Assembly (NCBI GenBank): GCA_964614095.1
Contig: CAZTJO010000004.1
Span: 26,115-90,114, forward strand
Direction of reading: 5' to 3'
Length of the DNA stretch: 64,000 bases
DNA from: CAZWKX01 sp964614095
Lineage (GTDB): Bacteria > Actinomycetota > Acidimicrobiia > Spongiisociales > UBA11373
Made by a program: the position numbers and the translations under genes. Below the pieces are notes generated by a model. That model was not told the origin of the DNA. It made no database searches and saw only the letters and a list, made by a program, of their open reading frames with translations. This document shows positions 1 through 8,037 of the stretch, in pieces (the first letter of the stretch is position 1; each line of letters starts with the position of its first letter).

Positions 1-2
1 TT

Positions 3-299
3 GCCGAGGCGGTGACACGGGTGGGCGCCGGCGGCGCCGACCCTGAGCCCTGGATGGCCGCTCAGGCGATCACCATTGAGGAGGCCATCAGGCTGCTCAC
101 CGCCGATGCCGCATACGGGGCCTTTGAGGAGGATGTGAAGGGGACGCTTACCCCGGGCAAGCTCGCCGATCTCATTGTGGTGTCGGCCGATCCCCTGGAG
201 ATCCCGCCCGAGCAGCTGTTCGATCTCGATGTGCTGGTCACCGTCGTTGGCGGAGAAACCGTCTATTGCGCCCAGGCCAGTGCCCATCTCTGCCCCTGA
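3..299 (+). CDS. Amidohydrolase (YtcJ-like), C-terminal fragment
   Basis: This is the last ~98 residues of a gene that enters from the left edge; the frame is open back to base 3. The fragment has the C-terminal signature of metal-dependent amidohydrolases of the YtcJ/amidohydrolase-3 group: a helix with TIEEAIRLLTADAAYG, then GTLTPGKLADLIVVSADP, which is the strand closing the small composite beta domain, and a terminal VVGGETVY. The metal-binding residues lie upstream and cannot be seen. It probably hydrolyses an amide or cyclic-amide bond in the cytosol; the substrate cannot be inferred. About 190 bp with no gene separates it from the next kinase gene. Confidence 0.85.
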   Translation, partial: AEAVTRVGAGGADPEPWMAAQAITIEEAIRLLTADAAYGAFEEDVKGTLTPGKLADLIVVSADPLEIPPEQLFDLDVLVTVVGGETVYCAQASAHLCP

Positions 300-490
300 C
301 GCCACGGGTGGCAACAGAGGCGTTCCGGCACAGCACAACCGACCTCCGGCCCTGTCGCCGCGATGTGCCGCCGGGTAGTGATTGGTGCAATGTGTACCGT
401 AGGGAGGCCGGCCCAGGTCGGTTCTCCGAAGACGCGGCAAAGGCGCGCCTTCGGCGCGTGTTTTGTGGCGTCGCCGGCAGGTAGAGCATC

Positions 491-2482
491 GTGAAGTACT
501 GGGTCCGAATCCGCGTCTTCCTGCGCCGTGTCTTCGGCAGGCACGGCGTCACGCGCCGCGTCGCCGTCAAGCTGACCTTCAGCTTCCTGCTCGTCATCCT
601 GCTTGTTACCGCGATCACCGGAGGAGTGGCCATCGAGGTCATCGGGAACCGGGTGGTGGCGGAAGCCGAGAGCAAGGTGGATGCGGATCTCAGCTCGGCT
701 CGAGCCATCTACGAGGGCAGGCTCGGGGACGTTTACGACGTGATCCGATTCACCTCGGCCCGGTTCTTCCTGCGCGGTGCCCTGCAATCCGGTGATCCCA
801 ACGTGGCTGCCGAGGAGCTGGTGAACACTTGGGAGCGCGAACGGCTGGACTACCTCACCCTTACCGACGCTGATGGTGTGGTGCTGTTGCGCACCACTGA
901 CCCGGACGCGGTGGGAGACATTCGTGTCTCGGATCAACTGGTGGCGGCGGCGCTGGAGGGCGGAGAGCCCGTGGCTGGGACCAGGATCGTGGCCGGCGAG
1001 GTTCTTCGAAACGAATGTCCGCGTGTCGCCGACCAACCGGAGTGCGGGTTCGCCGCAGTCTCGGAGGTCATGCCCGAGGAAGGCAGCGGCATGGTGCTGG
1101 AGGCGGCGGCGCCGGTGTTCAACTATGAGGGCAAGTTGGCCGGGGTCCTCTACGGCGGCCTCGTCCTCAATCAGAGGCACGATGTCGTCGACAGTATTGG
1201 CGCCACCGTGTTCCAGGGTGAGGAGTACGGCGGCCGGACCGTCGGCGTCGCGGTGATCTATCAGGGATCGATTGGGATCTCGACGGATCTCGACGACCAG
1301 AACGACTCCAGAGCGGTGGGTATCGCGGCCCCCACCGAGATCATCGATGAGGTTGTCGGCAACGGAGCGACCTGGGTGGGCCGGTCCCAACTGCTCGATG
1401 CTTGGTACATCAGCGCCTATGGGCCCATCACCGACATCGACGGCAACGTCGTCGGCATGCTCGGAGTAGGCACCCTCGAGCAGCCGTACACCGATCTCAG
1501 GAGCAGGTCGAGCCTGCTGGTGCTGGTGATCGCCGCCGGAGGCGCGCTCATGGTGATGGGACTGTCGCTCTTCATCTCGAGGCGTATCACCGTCCCCGTG
1601 CGCCGGCTGGTGTCGGCGTCGAGAAAGGTGGCTGCCGGCGATTTCAGCACGCAGGTGGCCATCACCACCAGCGGTGAGCTGGCCGAGCTGAGCCACGCCT
1701 TCAACTCGATGGCGCTGGCGTTGCAGGAGCGCATGGAGCAGATCAACCAGATTGCGAAGAGCCGTATCGAAGAATCGGAGCGGCTGGCCGTCATCGGCCA
1801 GCTGGCCGCGGATGTGGCCCACGAGCTCAACAATCCGCTCCAGGGTGTGGTTGCGTATTCACATCTGCTCCTGGAGAAGACACCACCCGAAGACGATGAG
1901 ACACGAAGCTCGATCGGCCAAATCGTCAGCCAGGCTGACCGCTGCACCACCATCATCCGTGCCCTTCTCGATTTCGCCCGGCCCCGCACGCCGCAGAAGC
2001 GCTCGGTCGATGTGAACGCCGTTCTCGAGGAGTGCCTGCTTCTGGTGGGCGGCCAGGCGATGTTCCACAACATCGAGGTGAAGAAGGGTTTGGATCCCGA
2101 GCTGCCCCGGATCGTCGCCGACCCGGCCCAGCTGCAGCAGGTGTTTGTCAATCTGCTCATCAACGCGGCAGAGGCCATGGGGGAGCTCGGGCGCCTGAGA
2201 CTGGAGACGAGGAACGATCCGGTGGTCGATGAGGTGGAGATCCTCTTCAGTGACTCGGGCCATGGAATCGCCTCCGAGGATCTGGAGCGAATCTTCGACC
2301 CGTTCTTCTCGACCAAGGAGGCGGTACGTGGCACCGGGCTGGGGCTGGCCATCAGCTACGGCATCGTCCGGGAGCACCACGGCAGTATCTCTGTGCACAG
2401 TGAGGTCGGCTCGGGGACGACGTTTGTGGTCCGGCTGCCGGTGGCCGAGAGCGATCCGACGAGTGTTACCGTGGAAGGGTGA
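491..2482 (+). CDS. Cache-HAMP sensor histidine kinase
   Basis: A complete 663-residue membrane sensor kinase starting at GTG. It has a short basic cytosolic N-terminus, a first membrane helix at about 29-49, an extracytoplasmic Cache-type sensor of ~290 residues holding two cysteines (NECPRVADQPEC), a second helix at about 340-362, a HAMP linker, a HisKA domain with phospho-acceptor His444 (DVAHELNNPLQG) and a HATPase domain with N box (NLLINAAEAM), G1 (DSGHGIA) and G2 (GTGLGLAISYG). The kind of ligand sensed is unknown. Its stop overlaps the leader of the next gene, a receiver-kinase hybrid, so it likely starts an operon of three signalling proteins and two Hdr-like iron-sulfur proteins. 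Confidence 0.95.
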   Translation: MKYWVRIRVFLRRVFGRHGVTRRVAVKLTFSFLLVILLVTAITGGVAIEVIGNRVVAEAESKVDADLSSARAIYEGRLGDVYDVIRFTSARFFLRGALQSGDPNVAAEELVNTWERERLDYLTLTDADGVVLLRTTDPDAVGDIRVSDQLVAAALEGGEPVAGTRIVAGEVLRNECPRVADQPECGFAAVSEVMPEEGSGMVLEAAAPVFNYEGKLAGVLYGGLVLNQRHDVVDSIGATVFQGEEYGGRTVGVAVIYQGSIGISTDLDDQNDSRAVGIAAPTEIIDEVVGNGATWVGRSQLLDAWYISAYGPITDIDGNVVGMLGVGTLEQPYTDLRSRSSLLVLVIAAGGALMVMGLSLFISRRITVPVRRLVSASRKVAAGDFSTQVAITTSGELAELSHAFNSMALALQERMEQINQIAKSRIEESERLAVIGQLAADVAHELNNPLQGVVAYSHLLLEKTPPEDDETRSSIGQIVSQADRCTTIIRALLDFARPRTPQKRSVDVNAVLEECLLLVGGQAMFHNIEVKKGLDPELPRIVADPAQLQQVFVNLLINAAEAMGELGRLRLETRNDPVVDEVEILFSDSGHGIASEDLERIFDPFFSTKEAVRGTGLGLAISYGIVREHHGSISVHSEVGSGTTFVVRLPVAESDPTSVTVEG

Positions 2483-2487
2483 GATCT

Positions 2488-3633
2488 ATGGAGGTCTCGA
2501 GGAAGATTCTCATCATCGATGACGAGGAAGTCGTCCTCGACTCGTGCACCCAGATCCTCAAAGGTGAGCCCCACCAGGTGGCCGTCGCGCGCGACGGGAA
2601 CCGGGGGCTTGAACTCGTTGAGGAGTTCGAGCCGGACCTGGTGTTCGTTGACCTCAAGATGCCCGGTATCTCCGGCTTTGAGGTGTTGGAGAAGATCGAG
2701 GAGATAGACCGGACCATCGTGACGATCGTCATCACCGGCTATGCCACGGTGAGCTCGGCTGTTGACGCCATGAAGAGCGGGGCCTACGACTTCCTGCCCA
2801 AGCCGTTCACTCCCGACGAGTTCCGCCTGGTGACGCGGCGCGGCCTGGAGAAACGGGCGCTCGTTCTCGAGACCATGGCGCTGAGACGGGAGAAGGAGAT
2901 GTTGCGGGAGAACTTCGCCGCCATCGTCTCCCACGAGATGAAGTCACCGCTGAACGCGGTGCAGCAGAATCTGTTTGTGGTGGCGCACGAGCTGGCCGAC
3001 TCCGCATCCGCCGAACAGCGGGAGCGGCTCGAGCGTATGCAGGCGCGCATTCGTGATCTGCTCCAAGTGGTCGACACCTGGTTGCGCTGCGTCTCCGTCG
3101 ATGTCGATGCGATCAAGGAGCGGTTCGTTCCGGTGGCGGTGGATGCTCCGATTGCCCGGGCCGTGGAGAGTGTCGAGACGCACGCCACCCGCAAGAGCAT
3201 CGAGCTGCATACGTTGATCGGAGAGCCCGCGGCGGTGGTGATGGGTGATGAGGGAACGCTGGCGGAGGCACTCACCAACGTTCTCGGCAACGCGGTGAAG
3301 TACTCCTACGAGGGCAGCAAGGTGACCGTGACGGCAGAACGGCGTGACGGTTTGGTCGATATCGCGGTGACGGATACCGGCATAGGCATCTCGGAAGAAG
3401 ACAGAGCACACATTCTCGACGATTTCTATCGCGCCGGAGGCACCGGAGAGGGCGGTGTGGGGATCGGCTTAGCCATCTGCCGGCGTATCGTGGAGGCTCA
3501 CGACGGCTCCATGTCGGTCGAGAGTGCTATTGGCCAGGGCAGCACCATCACCGTCACCCTGCCCACAATTCAGTTCGATGATCCTCACGGCCCCGGGCCG
3601 AAGGAAGATCCCGCAAAGAAAGGTCCTCAATGA
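2488..3633 (+). CDS. Hybrid response regulator-histidine kinase
   Basis: A soluble 381-residue protein with a receiver domain first and a kinase core second. The receiver (about 6-120) has the acidic pair IIDDEE, phospho-acceptor Asp55 (VFVDLKMPG), Thr in VITGYA and Lys in PKPF. A linker helix leads to HisKA with His149 (IVSHEMKSPLNA) and a HATPase with NVLGNAVKYS, DTGIGISEED and GVGIGLAICRR. There is no membrane helix, so it probably receives phosphate or a redox signal from a partner, most simply the kinase encoded just upstream. ATG at 2488 is preferred over the in-frame GTG at 2479 because GGAAGG is correctly spaced for it. It overlaps the following receiver gene by four bases (ATGA). Confidence 0.94.
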   Translation: MEVSRKILIIDDEEVVLDSCTQILKGEPHQVAVARDGNRGLELVEEFEPDLVFVDLKMPGISGFEVLEKIEEIDRTIVTIVITGYATVSSAVDAMKSGAYDFLPKPFTPDEFRLVTRRGLEKRALVLETMALRREKEMLRENFAAIVSHEMKSPLNAVQQNLFVVAHELADSASAEQRERLERMQARIRDLLQVVDTWLRCVSVDVDAIKERFVPVAVDAPIARAVESVETHATRKSIELHTLIGEPAAVVMGDEGTLAEALTNVLGNAVKYSYEGSKVTVTAERRDGLVDIAVTDTGIGISEEDRAHILDDFYRAGGTGEGGVGIGLAICRRIVEAHDGSMSVESAIGQGSTITVTLPTIQFDDPHGPGPKEDPAKKGPQ

Positions 3634-4049
3634 GCGACAAGAAACGGCTGCTCATCGTCGACGATGACCCCGACTTCGCCGGGGCCATCAGGTCGATACT
3701 GGAGACGGCCGGCTACGAGACCGAAGTGATGCACAACCCCAAGGATGGGTGGCAGGCACTGAAGAAGAACACGTACGACCTGCTGCTGCTCGACATCATG
3801 ATGGGCCGAGGGGCCGAAGGTGTCATGATGGCGCGCAAGATCAGGAAGGATCGGGTGCTGCGGGAGATGCCGGTGCTCATCATCACCGGGATTCGCGAGC
3901 AGATCGCCTTCCTGTTCCCGGGCCAGGCCATCCATCCCGGATTTGTCCCCGTGGACGAGTTGGTCGAGAAGCCGGTGGAGCCCGAGCTCCTGCTCGAGCG
4001 GGTCGCCGCCCTCATCGCGGCCGCTGAGGAGCGGAAGGCAGAGGCGTAG
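3630..4049 (+). CDS. Single-domain response regulator
   Basis: A 139-residue protein consisting only of a receiver domain: acidic pocket VDDDPD near the N-terminus, phospho-acceptor Asp55 in LLLLDIMMG, Thr in IITGI and Lys in VEKPVEPELL. It has no DNA-binding or enzymatic output domain. Such lone receivers act by protein contact or as phosphate relays. Its start overlaps the hybrid kinase stop (ATGA), and the HdrC-like gene starts two bases after its stop, so translational coupling is likely. A possible role is relaying between the two kinases or docking on the Hdr-like proteins; that is inference from position only. Confidence 0.93.
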   Translation: MSDKKRLLIVDDDPDFAGAIRSILETAGYETEVMHNPKDGWQALKKNTYDLLLLDIMMGRGAEGVMMARKIRKDRVLREMPVLIITGIREQIAFLFPGQAIHPGFVPVDELVEKPVEPELLLERVAALIAAAEERKAEA

Positions 4050-4050
4050 G

Positions 4051-4617
4051 GTGACCAGCGCCACATTGCACTTCGACCGGGAGGTGATGAACCTCCTGCA
4101 CGCCAGCGAGGGCAAGCCGCTGAGCCGGTGCATCCAGTGCGCTGCGTGTGCAGCGGCGTGCCCGGTCGTCGATTTTATGGACCACACCCCGCGTCTGCTC
4201 ATCGCCATGATCAACGCCGATGAGAAGGACGAGGTCATGGCCAGCAACACCTTCTGGACCTGCGCCTCGTGTTTTGCCTGCTCCGAGAAATGCCCTGAGG
4301 GCATCCGCCCGGCCGAGGTGATGTACGCCCTGAAGCGCTACTCCATTTGGAAGAACCAGTTCCAGGACGGGATGGTCGGGCCCGACTTCTCACGGCGGTT
4401 TGTGCGCACCATCCTGCGCAATGGCAAGTCCTACGAGCCCGGTTATGCCCCGGCCTTCATCTGGGAGGGCGGATTTACCGGGGCGGTCCGAGAGGTGCAG
4501 ATCGCCCTGAAGCTGCTGCGCCGGGGCCGCCTGCCGCTGATTCCGTCCAGGATCAAGCGGATCGAGAACCTGCGCCGCATGGTGGGCCGCATCATGCCGC
4601 TGGAGGGCATGGAATGA
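4051..4617 (+). CDS. HdrC-like 4Fe-4S ferredoxin protein
   Basis: A 188-residue protein starting at GTG 4051, two bases after the receiver gene. It carries two classical [4Fe-4S] motifs: CIQCAACAAACP at about residue 26 and CASCFACSEKCP at about residue 71, followed by a helical C-terminus ending in a basic stretch. This is the layout of heterodisulfide reductase subunit C, which passes electrons between a flavoprotein and the HdrB active site. The HdrB-like gene follows with an ATGA overlap. No HdrA flavoprotein gene is seen in the window, so the electron donor is unknown. Confidence 0.92.
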   Translation: MTSATLHFDREVMNLLHASEGKPLSRCIQCAACAAACPVVDFMDHTPRLLIAMINADEKDEVMASNTFWTCASCFACSEKCPEGIRPAEVMYALKRYSIWKNQFQDGMVGPDFSRRFVRTILRNGKSYEPGYAPAFIWEGGFTGAVREVQIALKLLRRGRLPLIPSRIKRIENLRRMVGRIMPLEGME

Positions 4618-5501
4618 ACAAGACCTACGCCTACTACCCGGGATGTTCGGTTGAGGCCATCGCGGCCAGCTACCACGTCTCCACCATGGAAGTGGCCCAC
4701 AAGCTGGGCATAGAACTGGCGGAGATTGACGACTGGAACTGCTGTGGCGCCACCGCCTACGCCCATGTCGATGAGCTGCTGGCCAATGTGCTTTCGGCGC
4801 GTAATCTGGCGCTGGCGGAGACCGAGGGGCGCGCCGACCTGGTGGCGCCGTGCAGCGCCTGTTTCAAGAACCTCTATTTCGCCAACGAGCACATGCTCAA
4901 CGACGCCGATCTGATGGAGCACATGAACTACGCCTTGGAGGAGGACGACCTCCATTATTCGGGCACCGTCAACGTGCACCACCTGCTGGAATTCTTCGTC
5001 AATGAGGTGGGCCTCGACGCTATTCGGGAGAAGGCGACGGATCGGCTCGAAGGATTGCGAATCGCTCCCTACTACGGCTGTCAGATCGTGCGTCCCCGGA
5101 AGAAGGGCCAGGTGATGGCCGATATCGAGGCGCCGCACTTCTTCGAGGATCTGGTCGAGGCCATCGGCGCCGACGTGGCCGACTTCACCCATCGGCTCCA
5201 GTGCTGCGGCGCTTCGCTTGTGATAACCAACCGCAAGGCCGCGCTGGCCATGCTGCGGGAGATACTCGAGAGTGCCGTTGCCGCAGAGGCCGATGTGATC
5301 GCCACCGCCTGTCCGCTGTGCCAGGTGAATCTGGAGGTCTATCAATCCGAGGTCAATCACGAGTACAACACCGACTTCCAGATGCCGGTCGTCTACTTCA
5401 CCCAGCTCATGGGCTTGGCCTTCGGCAGCAAGCCGAAGAAGGTGGCGCTGGGCAAGGAGGTTGTACCGGTGGCCAAGGGTCTGGCTCGGAAGAGCGAGTA
5501 G
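4614..5501 (+). CDS. HdrB-like CCG-domain protein
   Basis: A 295-residue protein with two cysteine-rich CCG domains. It begins with YAYYPGCSVEA; the first domain ends with DDWNCCGATAY and a later CSAC, and the second has PYYGC, LQCCGASL and CPLC. In HdrB these cysteines bind two non-cubane [4Fe-4S] clusters that cleave a disulfide, so a thiol-disulfide or related redox reaction is likely. Methanogen CoM-CoB chemistry is not expected here; bacterial homologues serve other electron-transfer chains. The start ATG 4614 overlaps the hdrC-like stop. The operon carries two-component genes upstream instead of hdrA, which suggests regulation of, or signalling by, this redox module. Confidence 0.92.
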   Translation: MNKTYAYYPGCSVEAIAASYHVSTMEVAHKLGIELAEIDDWNCCGATAYAHVDELLANVLSARNLALAETEGRADLVAPCSACFKNLYFANEHMLNDADLMEHMNYALEEDDLHYSGTVNVHHLLEFFVNEVGLDAIREKATDRLEGLRIAPYYGCQIVRPRKKGQVMADIEAPHFFEDLVEAIGADVADFTHRLQCCGASLVITNRKAALAMLREILESAVAAEADVIATACPLCQVNLEVYQSEVNHEYNTDFQMPVVYFTQLMGLAFGSKPKKVALGKEVVPVAKGLARKSE

Positions 5502-5764
5502 CGCCAGCTCAAGCCGGCACGGGCGAGAGTGAAGAGCGTATTGTCCGGCGGTGGAGATCAGAAAGCTGCTGTGATGCGCTGGTGCCTCCGCAGTCTGAGG
5601 TCAGCGGCCCTGGCCGCCGAAAGCGCCTTCGGCTCGGTGGTCGATCAAACCCGCCGCGGACAGGATGCTCCCTGGTGGGGTCACATGCTGGAAACAACGG
5701 TCCGTCGAGCCTGCCCGATGTCGCCCGCAGTGGGCGCGGCTGGTGAAGGTCGAGGAGGACGGCA

Positions 5765-5959
5765 ATGAGGGACACGATCAGCGTGCGGGATCATAGCCAG
5801 CCCTGTGAACACGGCTCACTCTGGCCCCACTGGATGAACGCGGCGAAGGCTCGGTGGTGGCAAGAACCCGACTGTCTTGGTGGCCGGGAGATGAACCTGC
5901 GGCGGCTTGACGATGGCCTGTGGATGGAGGTCGAGGAGGGCCGCGACGGGAACGGCTGA
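5765..5959 (+). CDS. Small hypothetical Trp/Cys-rich protein
   Basis: A possible 64-residue protein in the gap between the Hdr-like genes and the nitroreductase. It starts at ATG with GAGGAGG eight bases upstream, and nearly all third positions are G or C, as in neighbouring genes. It contains QPCEHGSLWPHWMNAAKARW, then a second Cys-Gly-Gly (DCLGGREM), which could form a small metal or turn site of the C-x-H type. No family is recognised. The good ribosome-binding site and codon pattern are the only support. Confidence 0.35.
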   Translation: MRDTISVRDHSQPCEHGSLWPHWMNAAKARWWQEPDCLGGREMNLRRLDDGLWMEVEEGRDGNG

Positions 5960-6084
5960 TCCGCTCCCTCCAGAGTGGATAGCCGGTAAGACGTGCGGCT
6001 GCTGCCGCCGGGTGACGGGAAGGGCGCCGGGTCCGCCGTCGGATACCACAGTGTGATCGCCACTCGACCGGTTCCGGGTTCGGT

Positions 6085-6726
6085 TCAGGCCCGCGGAGTG
6101 GCTGAACGATCGCGCCCCGCGGCTTGCTTCATTCGCCTGGTTCCCGACCGAGGTGTCAATGGGATCTGTCTCTTGGAGTCCGGCAGGGGATGGAACCGAT
6201 CGTGATGCACGATCTCGGCCAGAGGACGTCGGGAGGATTGGCGGGTGAACTCGGGGACGCCAATGGGGACCGCGGCGATGATGCGACGAGACCGCGGTAG
6301 GGACAGCACTTTCTTGAGGGCTCCCTCGACACTTCCTCGCCTTGCTCGGCGGGCGTGGGTTCCGGCCCAGGAGGACCCGAGTCCTACAGCGTGGGCGGCC
6401 AGGCATAGGTTCTGGGCCACCACCGCTCCGTCCTCTACAAAGTGGTCGGGATCCTGGGAGGGCTCCACCGAGACGATGATGATCACCGGCGCCGCGGTAA
6501 ACCCTGCCCACGCTCGGGTTATCCGGCCGAGGATGGCGCCCACTTGGGCACGGATCTCCGGGTCTTTGACCACCACAAACTCCCAGGGCTGCGAATTGAG
6601 GCCGGACGGTGCCCACCGTCCCGCCTCCAGGATGGCCTCCAACTGGTCGTCGGTGACGGGACTGGAGGCGAATTTGAGGGCGCTGCGCCGCTCGCGGATT
6701 GCCATCAGGGTGGGATTGTCGATCAC
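6085..6726 (-). CDS. Nitroreductase family protein
   Basis: A 213-residue FMN-dependent oxidoreductase of the nitroreductase fold. It has the N-terminal IRERRSALKF (phosphate-binding Arg-Arg-Ser), RWAPSGLNSQPWEFVVV (FMN-binding loop) and GLGSSWAGTH in the distal FMN site. The usual substrate is a nitroaromatic, quinone or flavin, reduced with NAD(P)H in the cytosol; the specific substrate cannot be told. The last ~30 residues (rich in Arg, Ser, Pro) are atypical and may be a read-on tail. It is divergent from the Rrf2 regulator at 6848, with a shared AT-rich promoter region, so control by that regulator is plausible. Confidence 0.88.
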   Translation of the reverse strand: MIDNPTLMAIRERRSALKFASSPVTDDQLEAILEAGRWAPSGLNSQPWEFVVVKDPEIRAQVGAILGRITRAWAGFTAAPVIIIVSVEPSQDPDHFVEDGAVVAQNLCLAAHAVGLGSSWAGTHARRARRGSVEGALKKVLSLPRSRRIIAAVPIGVPEFTRQSSRRPLAEIVHHDRFHPLPDSKRQIPLTPRSGTRRMKQAAGRDRSATPRA

Positions 6727-6773
6727 GCCTTCTTCTTTCGATAGGCGCCGCAGTCCGGTGGCGGCACGGGAGA

Positions 6774-6820
6774 TCTACTATAGTTACTCTGCGACTCAAC
6801 GATAATTAACAGACTCAATA
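6774..6820. promoter_or_regulatory. AT-rich divergent promoter with direct repeat
   Basis: The 121-bp divergent spacer between the nitroreductase and rrf2 genes has an AT-rich core in otherwise GC-rich DNA. It includes TATAGT at 6779-6784 and two copies of GACTCAA at 6793-6799 and 6812-6818, exactly 19 bp apart, flanking GATAATTAAC. The direct repeat is a candidate operator for the adjacent Rrf2 protein, since these regulators often act on their own divergent promoter. No single promoter pair is clear enough to assign. Confidence 0.4.
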
Positions 6821-6847
6821 ACAACCTGCGAGCGGGGGGTCATCGTT

Positions 6848-7339
6848 GTGCGAATGAAACTCACCAAGAAGGCCGACTATGCGGTTAGGGCCATGCTCGA
6901 GATCACCCGCCGGCACCCCAGCGTGTGTACTACTCGCCAGATCACCGCGGCCATGGATTTGCCGCGCGACTTCATGAGCCAGATTCTTGCCACCCTGGTT
7001 CGTCACGTGCTTCTTCACTCCTCCGCCGGACCCGCCGGCGGCTACACCCTGGCCCGGCCCCCTGCCGAGATCAGCCTGCTGGAGGTCATCGAGGCCGTTG
7101 CAGGCCAGGTGGCCGTTGACGAATGTGTTCTTGGTGGTGGATCCTGCGACTGGACCCAGGTCTGCCCGCTTCATGAGGTCTGGAGCGAGGCACAAGCCAG
7201 CTTTGTGAAAGACCTGGCCACCACTACCTTCGAACACCTCGCCGATATCGACCTGGAGATCCGGGCCGGTGGCTACCAGCCGCCCGCTCACACCCCACTG
7301 CACCTAACCACGACGATCAGGCGCGGCACCAACGATTAG
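6848..7339 (+). CDS. Rrf2 family iron-sulfur transcriptional regulator
   Basis: A 163-residue regulator. The N-terminal winged helix-turn-helix (about 1-80) has MKLTKKADYAVRAMLE, the recognition part MDLPRDFMSQILATLV, and the wing motif AGPAGGYTLARPP, all typical of Rrf2. The sensor segment has three cysteines with spacing C-x6-C-x5-C (ECVLGGGSCDWTQVCPL), close to the cluster ligands of IscR, NsrR and RsrR. It probably binds an Fe-S cluster and senses redox, NO or iron status. GTG 6848 is used here because of the G-rich site upstream; ATG 6854 is an alternative. The divergent nitroreductase is its most likely target. Confidence 0.92.
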   Translation: MRMKLTKKADYAVRAMLEITRRHPSVCTTRQITAAMDLPRDFMSQILATLVRHVLLHSSAGPAGGYTLARPPAEISLLEVIEAVAGQVAVDECVLGGGSCDWTQVCPLHEVWSEAQASFVKDLATTTFEHLADIDLEIRAGGYQPPAHTPLHLTTTIRRGTND

Positions 7340-7728
7340 CCCGACACGCAGGGGAGATGGCGCCGCGCCCCACGGCCGCCGCCTGAAGCAACGACCACGG
7401 CCAGAAGGTAGGCCACGCGGCGGGCGTCGGGCCAGAGCAGGACGGCGTTACGAACTCCTCGGGTCGAATGCCCTACCCGTACGTGGTGTCCATGAGAGGC
7501 GCTGGCTCCGGAGTGACAGCCCCTTTGGATCGCTCACGTCCTCTGAAGGGCAAAAGAGCCGACTGCTCAGTGCCGTTCGGCTGGAAGATGATCCACATGA
7601 GACGTTCCGACGCCGGCCCCGGCAAGTGTTGCCTTCTTCGCAGCAGCGGGGGAGCCGCAAGCGGAGCGGGTCTTTTTGGTTCTCCCGGAGGGGTGATGCA
7701 GATCTATTTCCGCGCCTCGAAACGCGAA
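7340..7728. other. Intergenic stretch without a supported gene
   Basis: About 390 bp between the rrf2 stop and the hairpin at 7729. Open frames cross it on both strands, but none has a ribosome-binding site, family signature or consistent third-position bias. No RNA gene or repeat is visible. Confidence 0.5.
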
Positions 7729-7752
7729 GGAGCGGGGCAAAAGCCCCGCTCC
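7729..7752 (-). terminator. Hairpin terminator of the small basic gene
   Basis: A perfect 10-bp inverted repeat, GGAGCGGGGC-AAAA-GCCCCGCTCC, lying about 20 bp beyond the stop of the small lysine-rich gene on the minus strand. There is no long T tract, so it may work as a weak or protein-assisted terminator, or protect the transcript 3' end. Confidence 0.6.
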
Positions 7753-7772
7753 GTGCTGTCGAAGACTGATCC

Positions 7773-7865
7773 CTACTTCTTGTGGGAGGTCTTCGATGCT
7801 CCGCTCTTCTGCCCACCTTTTTGGGAGGCGGGCTGCTTCTTGCGAGCAGGCTTCTTCGTGGCCAC
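7773..7865 (-). CDS. Small lysine-rich basic protein (30 aa)
   Basis: A short gene starting at GTG and coding for 30 residues, beginning MATKKPARKKQPASQK and ending SKTSHKK. About one third of residues are Lys or Arg, with Ala, Pro, Ser and Gly and no hydrophobic core, like the disordered tails of H1-type nucleoid proteins. GAGGAAAGG lies at the right distance upstream and a strong hairpin follows the stop, so this is a self-contained transcription unit. The protein may bind nucleic acid non-specifically; that is inferred from composition only. A spurious coincidence is possible given its length. Confidence 0.55.
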   Translation of the reverse strand: MATKKPARKKQPASQKGGQKSGASKTSHKK

Positions 7866-8037
7866 TTTCGCCTTTCCTCGGTAGGGCCCTCGAGACGAGG
7901 GCGGCACTCAACACGCCAAGCGGCGTTCAGGCATCATTTGAGCACGAGAGCGCCGCGCATTGCCCGCCAGACTGCCGCCGGTTCCTGACAATTCTCTGGC
8001 AGAAGACTGCCACCGACCGAGTACCGTTCGGTCGCCA

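Noticed and set aside
5816..6799. Long open frame on the minus strand overlapping the nitroreductase
   Set aside because: Arg/Pro-rich product with no domains; the nitroreductase in the other frame has clear FMN motifs.
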